Source of the DNA: Heterodera schachtii
Taxonomy: Eukaryota; Nematoda; Chromadorea; Rhabditida; Heteroderidae
NCBI GenBank assembly: GCA_023374025.1
Contig: SIJG01000016.1
Location: 1,764,142 to 1,828,141, forward strand
DNA: 64,000 nt
Reading direction: 5' to 3'
Position 1 is the stretch's first letter. Every line of letters begins with the position of its first letter. A program made the translations under genes and the position numbers. The notes under the pieces were generated by a model that was given only the letters and a program-made list of their open reading frames with translations, searched no databases and had not been told where the DNA came from. Shown here one piece after another: positions 9,336-21,281 of the stretch.

Positions 9336-9681
9336 CCGGTAAGAATGGGGGATCTTGGTCAAATTGTTGAGCAAAGTTGTAGGAAAATTTTTTTTTTAAT
9401 TTTAATTAATATTTACTTTAAAAAAGTCACTGTTTATTGCTCCTGTGGCTTAGTGGTTAAAAGTTTAAACAAAAATAACTATTCTTATTTGCATATAATT
9501 CTACAAAAAATTTCTTATTTTTTTACAATATCCCCATAAGCAATTTAGAATAATGTTACCATATATTTCTTGAAAATTTGGACAATTTGGTACAAATTCT
9601 GTAAACACATTGGCTAAAATCAGAAAATTTGCTCATTTTTGAATAAATCTTTAACAAATCAGAGTAAATTTTTAAAATTTT
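9336..9681. other. AT-rich DNA with a tRNA-like A-box fragment
   Basis: TGTGGCTTAGTGGTTAAAAG at about 9446-9465 resembles a tRNA D-arm/A-box, but no B-box or acceptor stem follows. Confidence 0.4.
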
Positions 9682-9785
9682 TACGCTGGCGCCTATCGAC
9701 ACCGCCGGACCCACCCAGTCCCCAAAGTTTAAAAAAAACATGCCGCAAAAAAGGTGGTTTGAATAGCAACAAAAAATCATACAAG
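9682..9785. repeat. GGCGGYGCC palindromic repeat copy
   Basis: Core CTGGCGCCTATCGACACCGC at about 9686, with tail ATGCCGCAAAAAAGG. The closest relative is the copy near 1393. Confidence 0.75.
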
Positions 9786-10317
9786 TAATAAAGCGTTTAT
9801 TTGTAAAATATAATATTTTTCCTGCCTTTTTCCTCCCACTTATTTCCATTCATTTGCTTTTCATTATCGACTTGTCAGTTTATTTCGATATTTAAGCCTC
9901 CAGCAATTAATCCAAGTCTTAAGTCTTGGTCTCAAATCTTGTTCGGACAACACTAACAATCGCACTTTTTTTGCCTTCTCTCCTTTCCCTCAGGGTCGGC
10001 GCCGGGCATTTGTCTTCTTATTATGGATCATGGATTATGGGAATTATGTCGTTTTGAAAGCCAACATTTTGTTTTTAGTTTGGTAAGACTAAAAATATGC
10101 TTACTCACTCATTTCTCGCCGAGACAAAGCTGCAGAAACCTGTTTAAAAGGCAAAGAAATCCCAGCCATAGTAACAAAATTAATGGGCCAACACAAAATG
10201 ATTAATTAAAATTTATAAAAAAAATAAATCGAAAAAAAAATTATTATATTAAATTATAGAATGATTATATTCCCTTTCATTAGGTTAAATATTTCTCTAT
10301 TTGTATTAATTGTTCAT
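9786..10317. other. Downstream flank of the adducin-like gene
   Basis: No coding exon recognised. The minus-strand gene ends at 10318 and the first 500 bp beyond it are AT-rich. Confidence 0.5.
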
Positions 10318-12717
10318 TCATTTCTTTTTCGTCATTGGTTCGAGCAGAATTGGCAATCTGTATTTGTGTCCAGTTTGGTAGCCCTTGGAATTGGAAAAAA
10401 TTAAAAAATTAATTTTAAATTTATGCAAAATAATTAATTACGGCTCCATCCAACTGGCGCATCCACGCCTCCCACTCCAATTCTCCAACGCCCCACTGAA
10501 TGTTGCCCATGCGTTCAAAAGTGTGCTCCATTTTGCCATTCTCTTCGGGAACGGCTGTTCGATTCATTCCATTGGCTAAAAATTCGAAAATAATACACTT
10601 TAAGTAAATTCGTGAAGCTAATTTTATTTAATTAGAAGCCCCCCCCCCACCTCCTGAAATAAGCCCCTCTTTCAAGGGGCGGTTGAAAATTAGAGCCCCC
10701 GGGGGTAATAATTTGTTCGATCTAATCAATTCAATTTACTTCCATGCTTGGCAATTTGATAGGCATGTGCAACCGCCGATTCCTTGGGAAGCACCAAATT
10801 CTTCTTCAAATCTGTAAATTTTTGGTATTTCTTCTGGTAATTATAATAATTTTTTTGCTCAAGTTTGTGTATTTAATGGAAAAATGCCAACTATTTAATG
10901 GCCAATTCGTAATTAATTAATTCAATATTTTCGGATTACTATGCCTAATGGACCTGTGCGCATTGCGGCAACCTGTGTTTCACATGCGACAATCGTTTCG
11001 TATGCCAAATGAAAGGCCTCCTCTATGGTTGCGCCACAAGTGGCGAAGCCGTGGTTACGCAACATCAGCACCTTTTTAGTGTGATTAATTAAGTATGTCA
11101 AATGGGCTCCTGGAAAATAATACAGTGTTTTTAAAATGAAATACTGTAATATTAGGCATTATATTAAAAAAGACCAAAGTAGTATAAAAATTTCGTTCTA
11201 TGTTTTTCAATAAAGCTTTTTTATGTTCAAAAAATTTTGATTTATTCAGATAATAGACTACCGTATCTCATTTTTCAAGAAATTCTGATTCACTGACGCT
11301 TTTCCCGCTTACGGTCACATGTGTCATAATTTGAATGACTAAGCCAAGCCATAATAATGATTTATTTGAATTTATCATTAAATTAATTGAATTAAGAAAT
11401 AGACTAAACTGACTTTTTTGTCGCCCAAGCTTTTGACAATTTCTTTCCGTTCTTGTACATCCGTTAGAATGCCCTTAGTATAAAATTTTCGCATTTTTCA
11501 AATGTTGTTGAAAAAGCTCACACGATATTCATGGTATGCCACCGGACCCAAAATCATTGCTTCTATAAAATTTTTGAAATTATAATAATTTTAATTATTT
11601 CTTATTTTTAAATATTTAAAAAATTTCAATTTTCATTTGGCCGCACCTTGGATGATGGGCAAAAGTCCGCATTTCATTGCCGAAACTGCGGCTGCGGACG
11701 CGGTGTGCAAGTGCAGCACACAGTTCACGTCATGACGCGCGGCATGGATGGCACTGTGCAGGACGTAGCCAGCCTGGTTGATGCCTGAGACAAAATTTGT
11801 TACTATAATTTGAGGCAGTTAAAAGCCGAAATTTTGCAACAATCAAAAACCGATAAAAGTGAATTTTCTCATGATAATGTACTAAGAATGTAGTCCCCAA
11901 AAACACCGGTTATTAACCCGAGAGTCTCAATTAACTTTAAATATTATGAAACTCGATAATAAATTTGTAACTAAGGTAAGTGGACTAAAATCGCGAAAAT
12001 AGACTTAAAAGAAATTTCCAAACTGAGGCCAAATTTTCTTCAAATGCATTAAATTTAAATAATGTGAAAACTATAATGGTTAAATGTGATAAAAAAAAAT
12101 TATTTTAGAAGAAAAAAAAATAAAAAATTATTAATTTTTAGCGGAAAAATGCATAAAAATCGAAATTTTATTGACGCAAATTAACCAATTTTTGTGAAAT
12201 TTAAAATTTGACAAAATTCTCGGGAAAAAGTAACTAAAACATTTTTTGAATTCTGATCTTTAGGGGCCACAAAAAAGCAATTTAACTAGGTGCCCTTCTA
12301 ATCAGGATTTTGTGAAAGTGCCAAAAAATGGAATGTAAAATATGTAACTAATGCCAAAACCTCCGTTCCCTCCACAATACCCAAAGGCGTTGATCCCGGA
12401 TCAATGACGCATCCGTCAACACTGATCTTGGCAAATGAGCTCGCAGTGATCTCGCGATATAGCATGCCAAGCGGGTTGATCAGGATTTCATTGTCGCTCC
12501 CAGGCAGACGAAACTTTTCGTGTTTTCGCAACTTTTAAGTTTCACCGAATATTACCGTAATGTGATTGTATATTGACTGGCTCCAGCGGAAATGGTCGAT
12601 GAGGCGATAAAGAGCGGCCAATTTGTTACGGCATTCCACCTCCTCCGCCGTGTACTTTTTGGTGCCATTCAAATCAGCAATTGGCACCAATGGCATTTCT
12701 GTTGTGAAATTTCTCAT
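10318..12717 (-). CDS. Adducin head / class II aldolase-like protein (eight exons)
   Basis: The exons are 12717-12556, 12513-12381, 11784-11647, 11562-11524, 11109-10954, 10811-10740, 10575-10442 and 10383-10318. The phases close to 299 residues. The order of motifs follows the adducin head domain: [81 protein letters not shown], then an ExWMRQLD...GYQTGHKYR end. The HLH and NHG histidines that bind metal in class II aldolases are present, whereas animal adducins are usually not active. The chain stops after the head and lacks the long adducin tail, so it is a short adducin-like protein, probably cytosolic or membrane-skeleton-linked. A catalytic role cannot be excluded. Exon 5 uses a slightly odd C|GTGTGA upstream donor. 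Confidence 0.88.
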
Positions 12718-13800
12718 GGAATTAAACCTTTTTTTCTAACTAAAAATCAGCTTTTTTTTAATTGCAAAAAATATGAGTTATACCGTTCCGCACCCCAACC
12801 TTATTTTATGCTCGTACCACCCTTTTGCATTATTCAATTTCAAAAAAAAAATTTAACTTAAATCTGACGGTAATTTCGCTAAATTTAATAAATATTTTAT
12901 TTTAAAGTACCCCCGAGTCCGTTGAGTGACAAGGAAACGTTCATATTCGGGCGTATACAGAAGACTTCTTTATATTAATTTAATAATAAGCAACTTAAGA
13001 AAAAGTAAAATTTGTCTTTGTTTAATATTGTTAATGAATCATTAATTAAACTCCTTGACCATTTAAAATGTATATTAATGATGACAGTGCGATTGATGCG
13101 CTGTTATTTTGATTACATTTATTTGTCATTCACCGATAAGTCATCAAAATTATGGTAAATAAACTCATTATCACTCAATTAATTACACAGAGTCACTGTG
13201 CTCGTTTTGTTTGCATTAAAAATTCATTATTATATGGCTAATCAGCAAAAATAAAAGACCAAAATGATGGTGGTCCAAAACTGTACTTTTATTTGTACTA
13301 TGGAAAATAAATTAAGACAAACAATTAATTTTGTATTTACATTTATAATTTAAGCTTAAAAAGCAGTGGTGAACGGATTTTTTAAGCGGGTCCAAGACAG
13401 AAATTTGGATGTTTTATTGTTTTTGGTTTTCAAATGTTTTTCCTACTAATTATGCTATGGAGAATCCAGGAAAAAAACATGTATTTACATAAAAAAAGAA
13501 GCTCTGAAAATGAATTATATTTTATGGTTATTTATTTATTTTCCTTAATATATAAAAATCAAATTAAATTTAAATTTTCGAATTTTCACTTTCTAAGATT
13601 CATTTATTGAACTTCTTACACTTGAAAAATAAAAGTTACATTGATATTTTTGAAACTTGTGCTTATTTGTCAATATGTTAAGATAATAAATTGTGTAAAT
13701 TTTTTTTTTTCTAAATGTACGGGCATTTTTTCAAAATTTAAAATTTATTCGTTAAATTTATAAATTGAAAATGCTGATTGTATTTATACATTTTTTCACA
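12718..13800. other. AT-rich intergenic DNA, adducin-like promoter side
   Basis: 12718-12900 is the upstream flank of the gene starting at 12717. 13437-13520 is related to 2635-2720, a dispersed repeat. No other gene seen. Confidence 0.5.
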
Positions 13801-16303
13801 TCAATTAGCACGTAATGGACTAACAGTGGCGGTTGTCGTGCGCTTGAACAATTTTTTGTATGCATCTCCATAATTACTGCTGAAAAAATAACTAAAAAAT
13901 TTAATGTTTCCAATATTCCTTTATAATACTTAAGGAGTAATTAATATAATTTTAGTAAACTTTGATTGAAGTCATTAAAACGAATGATGTTATGACTTTA
14001 CTAAAACCAACAAAAAAATTTTTTTATAGAACTTTGCGACAAAGCATTTCCAAAAAGATATGGCTAAAAATTTCAAAAAAAAACCTTTTTTTTTTTTTTG
14101 AGTTCCTCTTCCCATCACTTTTTTGAAAGGAAACGAAATTTTTTGAAATATTGCAGGCTATTAGTGAACATTTAGAGCTATCGAATGATATCAAGAATTA
14201 AAAATTATATTCTTGAGCAAGCTTATGAATAATTTTTTTGTCAAAATTTTTTACATTTGATGGTTTTTGAGTAATGAAAAAACACCAAAGGAATTAAATA
14301 ATTTTGATTGATCAAATTTACTTCTTCATTAGAATGAGTGGTCCGCTAGCAGAAGTCCAAATTGGAATACAAGTCAAAATTCCGGCAATTATCTCCAGGA
14401 TGGCGCTTTTATTTTCAATTTTGAAAGCTTTAGTGAAAATAAGCATAAATAAATCCATAACATTGTCACGGGAGACTGTTGTGATCAGCCAGCCGACCAA
14501 AATGATCAATGATAGCAGAAAAACGGACTTGAACATTTTTCGCATTGGATGATCGGCAGCAGCAGCTGAAAATACTGCAATTATCGAATAAATCCGACTC
14601 TTGCTAATTAGGCTACCATAATTACCCCACTAATGAATCCAGCAAATTTGAATATTTCATAAAAGTTTTTAAATTTTTTTAGGACATATTATTCCATATA
14701 TGAAAGAATTTATTGACAATTTTAAGAAATGAATTAATGAATATTTAGCAATATCACACAAATTTACCTGAGCCAATTGTCCCTAATTGGCCTCTGATCT
14801 TTTGCTTCATATAACGACATAAAAGGAGGACAAAAATTGCTGCATAATTAACTAAGCTTAATGTAAGAAGCACATAAGCGGGCGTTGTTCCTGTCACATC
14901 AGAAAAAAGGCCAGTGTTGCAATAAACGAAGCTAAAAAAACTGGCTTTGAATAAAAAATTTTTATAAATTTTATTTTCAAATTTTCCCAAATTTTTTTGT
15001 AGGAAAATATTGAAATCCGTTACGGACCCAGTCCTGGATTTTCCCTGGATCGGTGCCAAGGCCCATGCCATTTCAGCCAACCTGGGTTTTTTTCTGGGTC
15101 TGGATGATCGGGATTTTCCTGGGTTTTGTCCTTGAAATCCAGGTCCAACATGGAATCCAGGGCCAGGCTTTATTCAAAATGTCGAGCTTTATTGTTTATT
15201 TAAATTTTTAAATCATTAAGACTTACTTAATCGGAAACAAATATTTAAAAGTCGGTCAGTTGAAATGAAAAAAATTGTCAAAAATGAGGCATACGTCATA
15301 ACAGTGGAAGCAATTCCAGTGCCCAAACAGATACGGTAATCAACAAATTGATACTGTAAAATGAGTGCCAACAAATTGACCAGAAATTGAGAGGCGAAAC
15401 AAAGTTGGCAAAAAGAATCAAATGCCAACAGCCAATTGCACACATTGTGATCCTTTCTTAAATATAAAATAAAAAAATTATTTATATAAAATAAAATTCC
15501 TCACATTTTTGTAAAAGTGACCAAAATCAATGAGAAATTTAACCCAATTGACAAACAAGCGAATATTCCTGGCAAAACAATGAAGGGCCAAATTGGTGAC
15601 AAAATGAGCATCTCATTTTTCATGTCATTATTTATTTGCTGGTAATTGGCAGACTTAAAAAATATTATTTTTTTAATTTAAATCTTGAAAATAGAGTTAT
15701 ACTTTTGCCGTTTTTTGCGATTCGTCATTATTTTTGCCCGATTTTGGCTGTTTTAAAAATTTTTTGACAAGAAGACAAGGAACAAACAATAATTCCGAGT
15801 GGTCGCTTTTAGATTTTCAAAAAAATAAATTCTCATTTTTTTAGAAAAAGAAAGGAAAATTACTCAACAATTTTTTATCCAATGATTTTTTGAATTCCAT
15901 TTAGAAATATGAATTTTATCTCTTTTTTATTTAAATAATTAATGTATTAATAGTTTTCTGCATCGGTTTCAATTATTTCCATAGAAAAAAAATCAACAGC
16001 TTTATAAAATTTTTAAAATTACACAAAACATATAATAATAATAAAAATAATAATTTTTTTCCTCTTTAGACATTACTTTTAAATTTATAAATTTTAATTG
16101 ATAATTACCTCAATTAGTTTGGATTGATGTTGGAATGTGCACTTTGCCACAACAAATTGATGAATAATTGGGCTGAAAATCCATTCACCAACTGTTGTCA
16201 TATTTTTATCCAAGTCCAATGCGGCAGATTTTGATGCCAAATTAGCGGTCTCATATTTTGTGAACAATGAGATGTTCAAATATTGGCAGATTTGATCCGT
16301 CAT
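13801..16303 (-). pseudogene. Srsx-like 7TM chemoreceptor, fourth TM segment missing
   Basis: Exons found: 16303-16109, 15747-15703, 15653-15505, 15456-15227, 14931-14768, 14565-14322 and 13879-13801. The order fits a nematode Srsx receptor: a long polar N-terminus; TM1 (FIVLPGIFACLSIGL); VCNWLLAFDSF with TM2; a TM3 ending in STDRLLNIC; an extracellular Cys then TM5 (YVLLTLSLVNYAAIFVLLL); TM6 (VFLLSLIILVGWL); TM7; and a SNYGDAYKKLFK tail typical of the family end. All phases agree except between exons 4 and 5 (phase 1 against phase 2). There TM4 is absent and a CCAGG array occupies 15022-15172. It is probably a recent pseudogene, unless a TM4 exon escaped me. Confidence 0.75.
15022..15172. 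repeat. CCAGG/CCTGG degenerate array inside the receptor gene
   Basis: Contains CCTGGATTTTCCCTGG, CCTGGGTTTTGTCC and GGAATCCAGGGCCAGG units. Related arrays lie at 23608, 23905, 35881, 37410 and 49765. Confidence 0.8.
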
Positions 16304-17138
16304 TGTTTAATAATAATTTGAAAATTAAATATTTAAATAAGAATTTGAGCTATCCTTTTTAAAGCACAAAAAACATTTAGACTATTAAATAAAGTGGCGA
16401 AAGCAGATCTCACCAAAATTGGAATTGGAGAAAACTTTCTTAAAGAAAATTAGAAAAATAATTAATTTCGAATAATTGTTGAATGGTTAAAATTGAGATA
16501 GATATTTGTTTTTGTTTTTTGTTTTCTAACAATCATGCAAACGATTTTATAAATATGAAATAAAATTCATAGAAATGGATGAAAGAGGGAACAAATGTCA
16601 AAATAGAGATAATTAGTCATAGAGGTTTTTAGTGTTTTTAAACATTGTTTTTTGAAATCCAATCTTTCGAAAGAATCGTTTTTAGTAGGGGTAAATTTTT
16701 CAGAAAATTTAAAATTCGCAAAAACCTTAAATATGTAAAAATGAAAATATCACTCAAAAAAGAATAAAAATATATGATAATATTGATTAAAATTTCAACC
16801 AACTTTTGCTCAGTGTTGCCTTGCGCAACATTTAAGTCGTAATTTTCCCTTAAGTTGTTAAATGGAAATATTTATTGGACACGGAAAACTTCACACACAC
16901 GCAGCTAATTAAAACGAATACAAAAAAAAGAGAGAGAGCGATGTTCAAAATTTGGTAGTAATTAGAAAGAATGGAATGTTACGTGCTAATTAAAGCTGTT
17001 CGGGTCGGGTCCAATACAATGCTCTTCCTCAACAAATGCCCAAGTCCGGGGACAAATCACTTTATTTAAAACAGCAACAATAAAATGGGGGAAAGTCCGA
17101 GGAAAATATTTACCAAATACAATATAAAAAGTGCACTG
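16304..17138. other. AT-rich intergenic DNA
   Basis: Upstream side of the receptor gene. A small AGAGAGAG run lies near 16930. No gene seen. Confidence 0.5.
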
Positions 17139-17238
17139 CCAACAGAATGAATTGAAGGCAAAAGACGGGGGGGGAACATTTCTGCTGGGAAGGGAATGAC
17201 AAATATCGATAGGCGAGAAAGAGTACATTGGCAGACAA

Positions 17239-17940
17239 TTAGACAAAATTAACAAGGGGCAAAACAATTAAATAATACCGAGTTGGTGTCTCCTTCTCCA
17301 CCGTTGTGTGCTTCTGTTGCCGCTGTTTCTTATCTTTCTTCGTCCCATTGCCATTTTTTGGGCCCGACGCATCCTTTCTCTTCTCCCCAAAATTTCTCGG
17401 TGTTTTGTCCAAATTTTGGTCACCAACAACAATTTGACTTTTAACTACATCTTTTATATTGAATCTGATGTAGTTATGGGACACAAATGTTTTAAAAACG
17501 ATCAATGGCGAATTCTCGGGCGAAGCTGGTGTGAAGTCTACGATCTTGTTGCTAATCTCGTCGAGCATTTTGAAGCCTAATTGTTTCAAGGCATTCGTGC
17601 CGAAAAGCAAATCGTAGCCAAAAGCAGACTGGGCCACGAACAAAAGGATTTTCGCCTCTAATGGTCCACGCCGAATGGGCAGCGAAACAACGCCAAAACA
17701 CTGCACTTCCTTTCCGTTTATGTCGATAATCCGGCTTTCGGAGCGTGAGATCACATCCTTTTTGCTTAATTTGTCCATGATTTGAGAGAAAAATTTGGCC
17801 GAAATTGCACTGCCAACAGAATGAATTGAAGGCAAAAGACGGGGGGGAACATTTCTGCTGGGAAGGGAATGACAAATATCGATAGGCGAGAAAGAGTACA
17901 TTGACAGACAATTAGACAAAATTAACAAGGGGCAAAACAA
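17239..17940 (-). pseudogene. Retropepsin-containing fragment, truncated array copy
   Basis: Same product as the longer ORFs at 17964 and 19175, but the C-terminal half is missing: the reading frame leaves the unit at about 17280 and enters the 137-bp partial repeat. The protease-like core (SVGSAISAKF through LLFGTNALKQLGF) is complete. It was probably produced by unequal exchange within the array. Confidence 0.6.
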
Positions 17941-17963
17941 TTAAATAAATAATACGCCAAAAA

Positions 17964-19151
17964 TCAAATATAAGACATCCCGACCCTCCAAGAAAAAGGC
18001 GTCCCCTGCCTTTCATGCTCATTCGGCATCCGATAGGTGGTGGGCGAGTTGAGCTTGTGCCGGCCTCCGTCTCCTAACATTCCACGGTCGGGCTCTTTAC
18101 GGCGCTTTCCTCCGCGACAAAAAATTCTTTGGCCAAATTTAGCGTCAGTCTCGCCTCGATGGAAGGGCGATTGGGACAAAGAATCAGGGCGGCGATCGCA
18201 TAGATCCAACCTCCCATTTGCCGACGAAGCCGTTGTTGGGCTGACCTTCCCCCTACCCAAATTTTCAATTGTCCCTAACTGAATTTGACCATAATTTTTC
18301 CTTCTCCAAATACTCTTCACCGCCTTTTCGTTTGACACGCCCACTTTCATTTGAACCGATTTCAATCGCTGTTTGTTCGCCTCACTTTCTCCAAAATTTT
18401 CAGAATTTTTGGTCGGAATTTCCTGGGTTTTCAGTTTGGGCACGAATTTTTTGGCGAAAAAAGGCTTCCTTTTGTTGTCTGCGGCATACCGAGTTGGTGT
18501 CTCCTTCTCCACCGTTGTGTGCTTCTGTTGCCGCTGTTTCTTATCTTTCTTCGTCCCATTGCCATTTTTTGGGCCCGACGCATCCTTTCTCTTCTCCCCA
18601 AAATTTCTCGGTGTTTTGTCCAAATTTTGGTCACCAACAACAATTTGACTTTTAACTACATCTTTTATATTGAATCTGATGTAGTTATGGGACACAAATG
18701 TTTTAAAAACGATCAATGGCGAATTCTCGGGCGAAGCTGGTGTGAAGTCTACGATCTTGTTGCTAATCTCGTCGAGCATTTTGAAGCCTAATTGTTTCAA
18801 GGCATTCGTGCCGAAAAGCAAATCGTAGCCAAAAGCAGACTGGGCCACGAACAAAAGGATTTTCGCCTCTAATGGTCCACGCCGAATGGGCAGCGAAACA
18901 ACGCCAAAACACTGCACTTCCTTTCCGTTTATGTCGATAATCCGGCTTTCGGAGCGTGAGATCACATCCTTTTTGCTTAATTTGTCCATGATTTGAGAGA
19001 AAAATTTGGCCGAAATTGCACTGCCAACAGAATGAATTGAAGGCAAAAGACGGGGGGGAACATTTCTACTGGGAAGGGAATGACAAATATCGATAGGCGA
19101 GAAAGAGTACATTGGCAGACAATTAGACAAAATTAACAAGGGGCAAAACAA
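17964..19151 (-). CDS. Retrotransposon aspartic-protease-like ORF, array copy 2
   Basis: This 395-codon ORF carries a retropepsin-like region near residues 40-150. SVGSAISAKF sits where family members have the D-[ST]-G-A motif. A central strand pair follows, with FGYDLLFGTNALKQLGF matching the usual second-half LLGxxxLxxLG motif. The first catalytic Asp appears to be replaced (HSVGSA), so activity is doubtful. After it comes a Lys-rich linker (about 185-260) and an Arg-rich tail that may be out-of-frame sequence. No RT or integrase follows. It is a piece of an LTR-type polyprotein amplified as part of the 1,211-bp tandem unit. Whether it is expressed is unknown. Confidence 0.6.
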   Translation of the reverse strand: MFCPLLILSNCLPMYSFSPIDICHSLPSRNVPPRLLPSIHSVGSAISAKFFSQIMDKLSKKDVISRSESRIIDINGKEVQCFGVVSLPIRRGPLEAKILLFVAQSAFGYDLLFGTNALKQLGFKMLDEISNKIVDFTPASPENSPLIVFKTFVSHNYIRFNIKDVVKSQIVVGDQNLDKTPRNFGEKRKDASGPKNGNGTKKDKKQRQQKHTTVEKETPTRYAADNKRKPFFAKKFVPKLKTQEIPTKNSENFGESEANKQRLKSVQMKVGVSNEKAVKSIWRRKNYGQIQLGTIENLGRGKVSPTTASSANGRLDLCDRRPDSLSQSPFHRGETDAKFGQRIFCRGGKRRKEPDRGMLGDGGRHKLNSPTTYRMPNEHERQGTPFSWRVGMSYI

Positions 19152-19174
19152 TTAAATAAATAATACGCCAAAAA

Positions 19175-20362
19175 TCAAATATAAGACATCCCGACCCTCC
19201 AAGAAAAAGGCGTCCCCTGCCTTTCATGCTCATTCGGCATCCGATAGGTGGTGGGCGAGTTGAGCTTGTGCCGGCCTCCGTCTCCTAACATTCCACGGTC
19301 GGGCTCTTTACGGCGCTTTCCTCCGCGACAAAAAATTCTTTGGCCAAATTTAGCGTCAGTCTCGCCTCGATGGAAGGGCGATTGGGACCAAGAATCAGGG
19401 CGGCGATCGCATAGATCCAACCTCCCATTTGCCGACGAAGCCGTTGTTGGGCTGACCTTCCCCCTACCCAAATTTTCAATTGTCCCTAACTGAATTTGAC
19501 CATAATTTTTCCTTCTCCAAATACTCTTCACCGCCTTTTCGTTTGACACGCCCACTTTCATTTGAACCGATTTCAATCGCTGTTTGTTCGCCTCACTTTC
19601 TCCAAAATTTTCAGAATTTTTGGTCGGAATTTCCTGGGTTTTCAGTTTGGGCACGAATTTTTTGGCGAAAAAAGGCTTCCTTTTGTTGTCTGCGGCATAC
19701 CGAGTTGGTGTCTCCTTCTCCACCGTTGTGTGCTTCTGTTGCCGCTGTTTCTTATCTTTCTTCGTCCCATTGCCATTTTTTGGGCCCGACGCATCCTTTC
19801 TCTTCTCCCCAAAATTTCTCGGTGTTTTGTCCAAATTTTGGTCACCAACAACAATTTGACTTTTAACTACATCTTTTATATTGAATCTGATGTAGTTATG
19901 GGACACAAATGTTTTAAAAACGATCAATGGCGAATTCTCGGGCGAAGCTGGTGTGAAGTCTACGATCTTGTTGCTAATCTCGTCGAGCATTTTGAAGCCT
20001 AATTGTTTCAAGGCATTCGTGCCGAAAAGCAAATCGTAGCCAAAAGCAGACTGGGCCACGAACAAAAGGATTTTCGCCTCTAATGGTCCACGCCGAATGG
20101 GCAGCGAAACAACGCCAAAACACTGCACTTCCTTTCCGTTTATGTCGATAATCCGGCTTTCGGAGCGTGAGATCACATCCTTTTTGCTTAATTTGTCCAT
20201 GATTTGAGAGAAAAATTTGGCCGAAATTGCACTGCCAACAGAATGAATTGAAGGCAAAAGACGGGGGGGAACATTTCTGCTGGGAAGGGAATGACAAATA
20301 TCGATAGGCGAGAAAGAGTACATTGGCAGACAATTAGACAAAATTAACAAGGGGCAAAACAA
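19175..20362 (-). CDS. Retrotransposon aspartic-protease-like ORF, array copy 3
   Basis: A near-identical twin of the ORF at 17964. The only visible residue change is Leu to Trp in the DRRPDS-S segment. Having the full frame kept open in two adjacent copies is as expected for very recent duplication and need not mean selection. Confidence 0.6.
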   Translation of the reverse strand: MFCPLLILSNCLPMYSFSPIDICHSLPSRNVPPRLLPSIHSVGSAISAKFFSQIMDKLSKKDVISRSESRIIDINGKEVQCFGVVSLPIRRGPLEAKILLFVAQSAFGYDLLFGTNALKQLGFKMLDEISNKIVDFTPASPENSPLIVFKTFVSHNYIRFNIKDVVKSQIVVGDQNLDKTPRNFGEKRKDASGPKNGNGTKKDKKQRQQKHTTVEKETPTRYAADNKRKPFFAKKFVPKLKTQEIPTKNSENFGESEANKQRLKSVQMKVGVSNEKAVKSIWRRKNYGQIQLGTIENLGRGKVSPTTASSANGRLDLCDRRPDSWSQSPFHRGETDAKFGQRIFCRGGKRRKEPDRGMLGDGGRHKLNSPTTYRMPNEHERQGTPFSWRVGMSYI

Positions 20363-20398
20363 TTAAATAAATAATACGCCAAAAATCAAATATAAGAC

Positions 20399-21281
20399 AG
20401 TTATTCACCAAAAACATAAAATACAATAAATACACAAAATAATTAAGGCACGAAAGACATTTACGGTCTCTGACGCTTAGGATATTATTGCGTTTTGGTT
20501 AAGAATTTTAGACAAGTTTTGCGATTTCTGTGCTTTTTTATTATTTTTTAAAATATTTTTATTGAATTTTTGATTATGAGTTTTGAGACAAAATAGGCAT
20601 TTGGGCGTAATGACCACCCCCCACCCCCAAAATAAAAAAAAAGGAAAAGCGGGATTATAAAAGTCATACAAAGAACTCAAAATCAAAACAAAAATGTCTT
20701 TTTTCCCAATCTCGCAAATCTGATCCGTAAATTTGTTGTACAAAAATTTATGTTGTTGCACGGCAGAAGTTGGGAAAATTATTAAGAGTCGCGGTAAGTT
20801 GGCCTAGTACGAGTTGCGGGTTTTACACCTCGTCGTTACGGTCCAAGCCAAATAATAATAAAATAAAATATTTTATATATAAATATTTTTTAAATTTTTG
20901 ACTAACCCATAAATTTTTTAGAAAAATTTCGGTCATAATTAGATTTGGGAAGGGCCCTTTTATGGTAACAATTTTCAAAGTCAAAATTTTGTTTGTCAAT
21001 GGTAGTTTTCGAAATCACAGAAAATGACTGATTGATGTTTATTTTTAGGACATAAAACCCGAAAGCTTAACAATCACATCTAAAAACATGTTTTTTTTTT
21101 CGTTGGATAATAATATAACATCATGCTTGATTATTTGTTATGTGAAGCAAATAAAAATAACAATGAATATTTCATGAAATTTCACACAATAATCTTTCAC
21201 AATTTCCATCCCATATCCCATCATTCATTTGTTGAACACAGTTTTGAAAATCACGCGCGCTTAGTAAATGTTTTAAATTTC
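20399..21281. other. AT-rich intergenic DNA
   Basis: The array boundary at 20399 (TATAAGAC then AGTTATTCACC) is sharp. A C-rich/A-rich patch lies at 20610-20645. No gene recognised. Confidence 0.5.

Larger units (their letters stand above)
17139..20398. repeat. Tandem array of a 1,211-bp unit
   Basis: Two full units end to end (about 17978-19188 and 19189-20399) follow a partial unit (about 17278-17977) and a 137-bp partial piece (17139-17276). The full units differ at only a few positions that I can see (for example GGACAAAG at 18175 against GGACCAAG at 19386). Offsets between matching sites are exactly 1,211. Such identity means a very recent expansion or an assembly duplication. Confidence 0.9.

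Noticed and set aside
9442..9466. tRNA-like D-arm (TGTGGCTTAGTGGTTAAAAG)
   Set aside because: No anticodon stem, T-arm or acceptor pairing follows within 60 bp.
12718..12750. Spliced-leader-like text GGTTTAATT before the adducin-like start
   Set aside because: Only nine bases match, it is followed directly by the ATG, and genomic SL sequence would not lie there.
18037..18791. Plus-strand ORFs in the tandem array
   Set aside because: Antisense to the protease-containing frame; no motifs and the same in each unit because the DNA is duplicated.
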